The notes under the pieces are model-generated. The model searched no databases, had not been told where the DNA came from, and saw nothing but the letters and a program-made list of their open reading frames with translations. Below are positions 5,888 through 6,433 of a stretch of 6,433 bases of DNA, piece by piece. The stretch lies in contig CANKWG010000132.1 in assembly GCA_947487325.1 (NCBI GenBank), forward strand, positions 1 through 6,433, read 5' to 3'. Each line of letters begins with the position of its first letter. Within the stretch, counting starts at the first letter, position 1. A program made the translations under genes and the position numbers. Source of the DNA: Oxalobacteraceae bacterium. GTDB taxonomy: Bacteria; Pseudomonadota; Gammaproteobacteria; Burkholderiales; Burkholderiaceae_D.

Positions 5888-6433
5888 ATGATGCAATTTC
5901 CTGTCATAGAAAAAACCGCTGTGATCGGTGTCATTGGTGCGGGCACCATGGGCGCAGGTATTGCGCAGCTTGCGGCAGTGCATGGACATCCGGTGCAGCT
6001 TCTTGATACAAGCGAAGGCGCAGCTGCTGCCGCGATTGCGCGTATTGCAAAGGCGCTCGGTACGCTGGTTGAAAAAGGTCGCATGAGCGAAGCGGATTGC
6101 AGTGCGGCTTTATCGCGACTGCAGCCAGTAGATAAGCTCGATGCGATGGTGGATGCCACGTTGGTGATCGAGGCGATTGTTGAAAACCTGCAGATCAAGC
6201 AGCAATTGATGCGTAGCCTTGAGCAGGTCGTGAAGCCGGATGCGATTCTGGCCACGAACACCTCATCGATTTCGGTGACAGCGATTGCGAACGGCATGCA
6301 GCATCCCGAGCGTTTGGCGGGTATGCATTTCTTCAACCCTGTGCCGCTGATGAAACTGGTGGAAGTGATCGCTGGCGCTGAAACGCATGCGGACGTATTG
6401 GATAGGCTTGCTGCGCTGGCCGAGAGCTGGGGC
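5888..6433 (+). CDS. 3-Hydroxyacyl-CoA dehydrogenase, probably acting on 3-hydroxyadipyl-CoA (3' end outside window)
   Basis: The frame is open from ATG 5888 to the window edge (182 codons, no stop). The protein has an N-terminal NAD-binding Rossmann fold with GAGTMG (17-22) and an Asp (Asp40) after the second strand as expected for NAD. It then has the family blocks VIEAIVEN (93-100), ATNTSS (122-127), MHFFNPVP (146-153) and KLVEVI (156-161). By spacing, Ser126, His147 and Glu159 match Ser137, His158 and Glu170 of human 3-hydroxyacyl-CoA dehydrogenase; the last catalytic Asn would lie beyond the edge. The likely reaction, inferred from the operon, is oxidation of 3-hydroxyadipyl-CoA to 3-oxoadipyl-CoA, as by PaaH in phenylacetate degradation. 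The start is three bases after the boxA stop, without a clear ribosome binding site; the ATG at 5891 is an alternative. Full length, and so whether it is a single or a longer PaaH-type protein, cannot be seen. Confidence 0.9.
   Translation, partial: MMQFPVIEKTAVIGVIGAGTMGAGIAQLAAVHGHPVQLLDTSEGAAAAAIARIAKALGTLVEKGRMSEADCSAALSRLQPVDKLDAMVDATLVIEAIVENLQIKQQLMRSLEQVVKPDAILATNTSSISVTAIANGMQHPERLAGMHFFNPVPLMKLVEVIAGAETHADVLDRLAALAESWG

Noticed and set aside
5878..6336. - strand open frame (152 codons) opposite the dehydrogenase
   Set aside because: The + strand frame shows an intact Rossmann motif and catalytic residues; the antisense product is Ala/Ser/Cys-rich without family features.

Overview
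The window carries the core of an aerobic benzoyl-CoA (box) pathway operon, boxC-boxB-boxA followed by a 3-hydroxyacyl-CoA dehydrogenase. A hydroxymethylglutaryl-CoA (HMG-CoA) lyase gene lies divergently upstream, and the tail of an ankyrin-repeat gene sits at the left edge. The boxC-boxB-boxA order, the close match of the proteins to known Box enzymes and the moderate GC content (judged by eye) suggest a betaproteobacterium of the order Burkholderiales, possibly Oxalobacteraceae. This placement is an inference; the sequence has no rRNA or other marker to confirm it.

Layout from left to right. Positions 1-87 (+) hold the last 28 codons of an ankyrin-repeat protein. Positions 146-1120 (-) hold the HMG-CoA lyase, convergent with the ankyrin gene; its N-terminus is uncertain. 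Positions 1121-1493 are the divergent intergenic region. Its right end contains a strong sigma70-type promoter (TTGACG, 17 bp, TATAGT) and a pair of inverted TGCA-containing elements that resemble a BoxR-type operator. The operon follows on the + strand: boxC 1494-3161, boxB 3228-4655, boxA 4661-5884, and a 3-hydroxyacyl-CoA dehydrogenase from 5888 that runs off the right edge.

How the genes work together (known from the box pathway). Benzoyl-CoA, made by a benzoate-CoA ligase not seen here, is epoxidised at the 2,3-position by the diiron protein BoxB, using electrons passed from NADPH by the iron-sulfur flavoprotein BoxA. BoxC then opens the ring hydrolytically, releasing formate and 3,4-dehydroadipyl-CoA semialdehyde. 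After oxidation of the aldehyde by BoxD (not in the window), beta-oxidation-like steps lead through 3-hydroxyadipyl-CoA to 3-oxoadipyl-CoA. The dehydrogenase at the right edge probably catalyses that last oxidation. The HMG-CoA lyase belongs to leucine or acyl-CoA catabolism and has no established role in benzoate breakdown.

The enzymes are a known system with their key residues intact; I see no new enzymatic system. The most interesting part is the regulatory region, where the repeat geometry, promoter and boxC start codon fit together closely. No tRNA, rRNA, CRISPR array, insertion sequence or phage gene was recognised.
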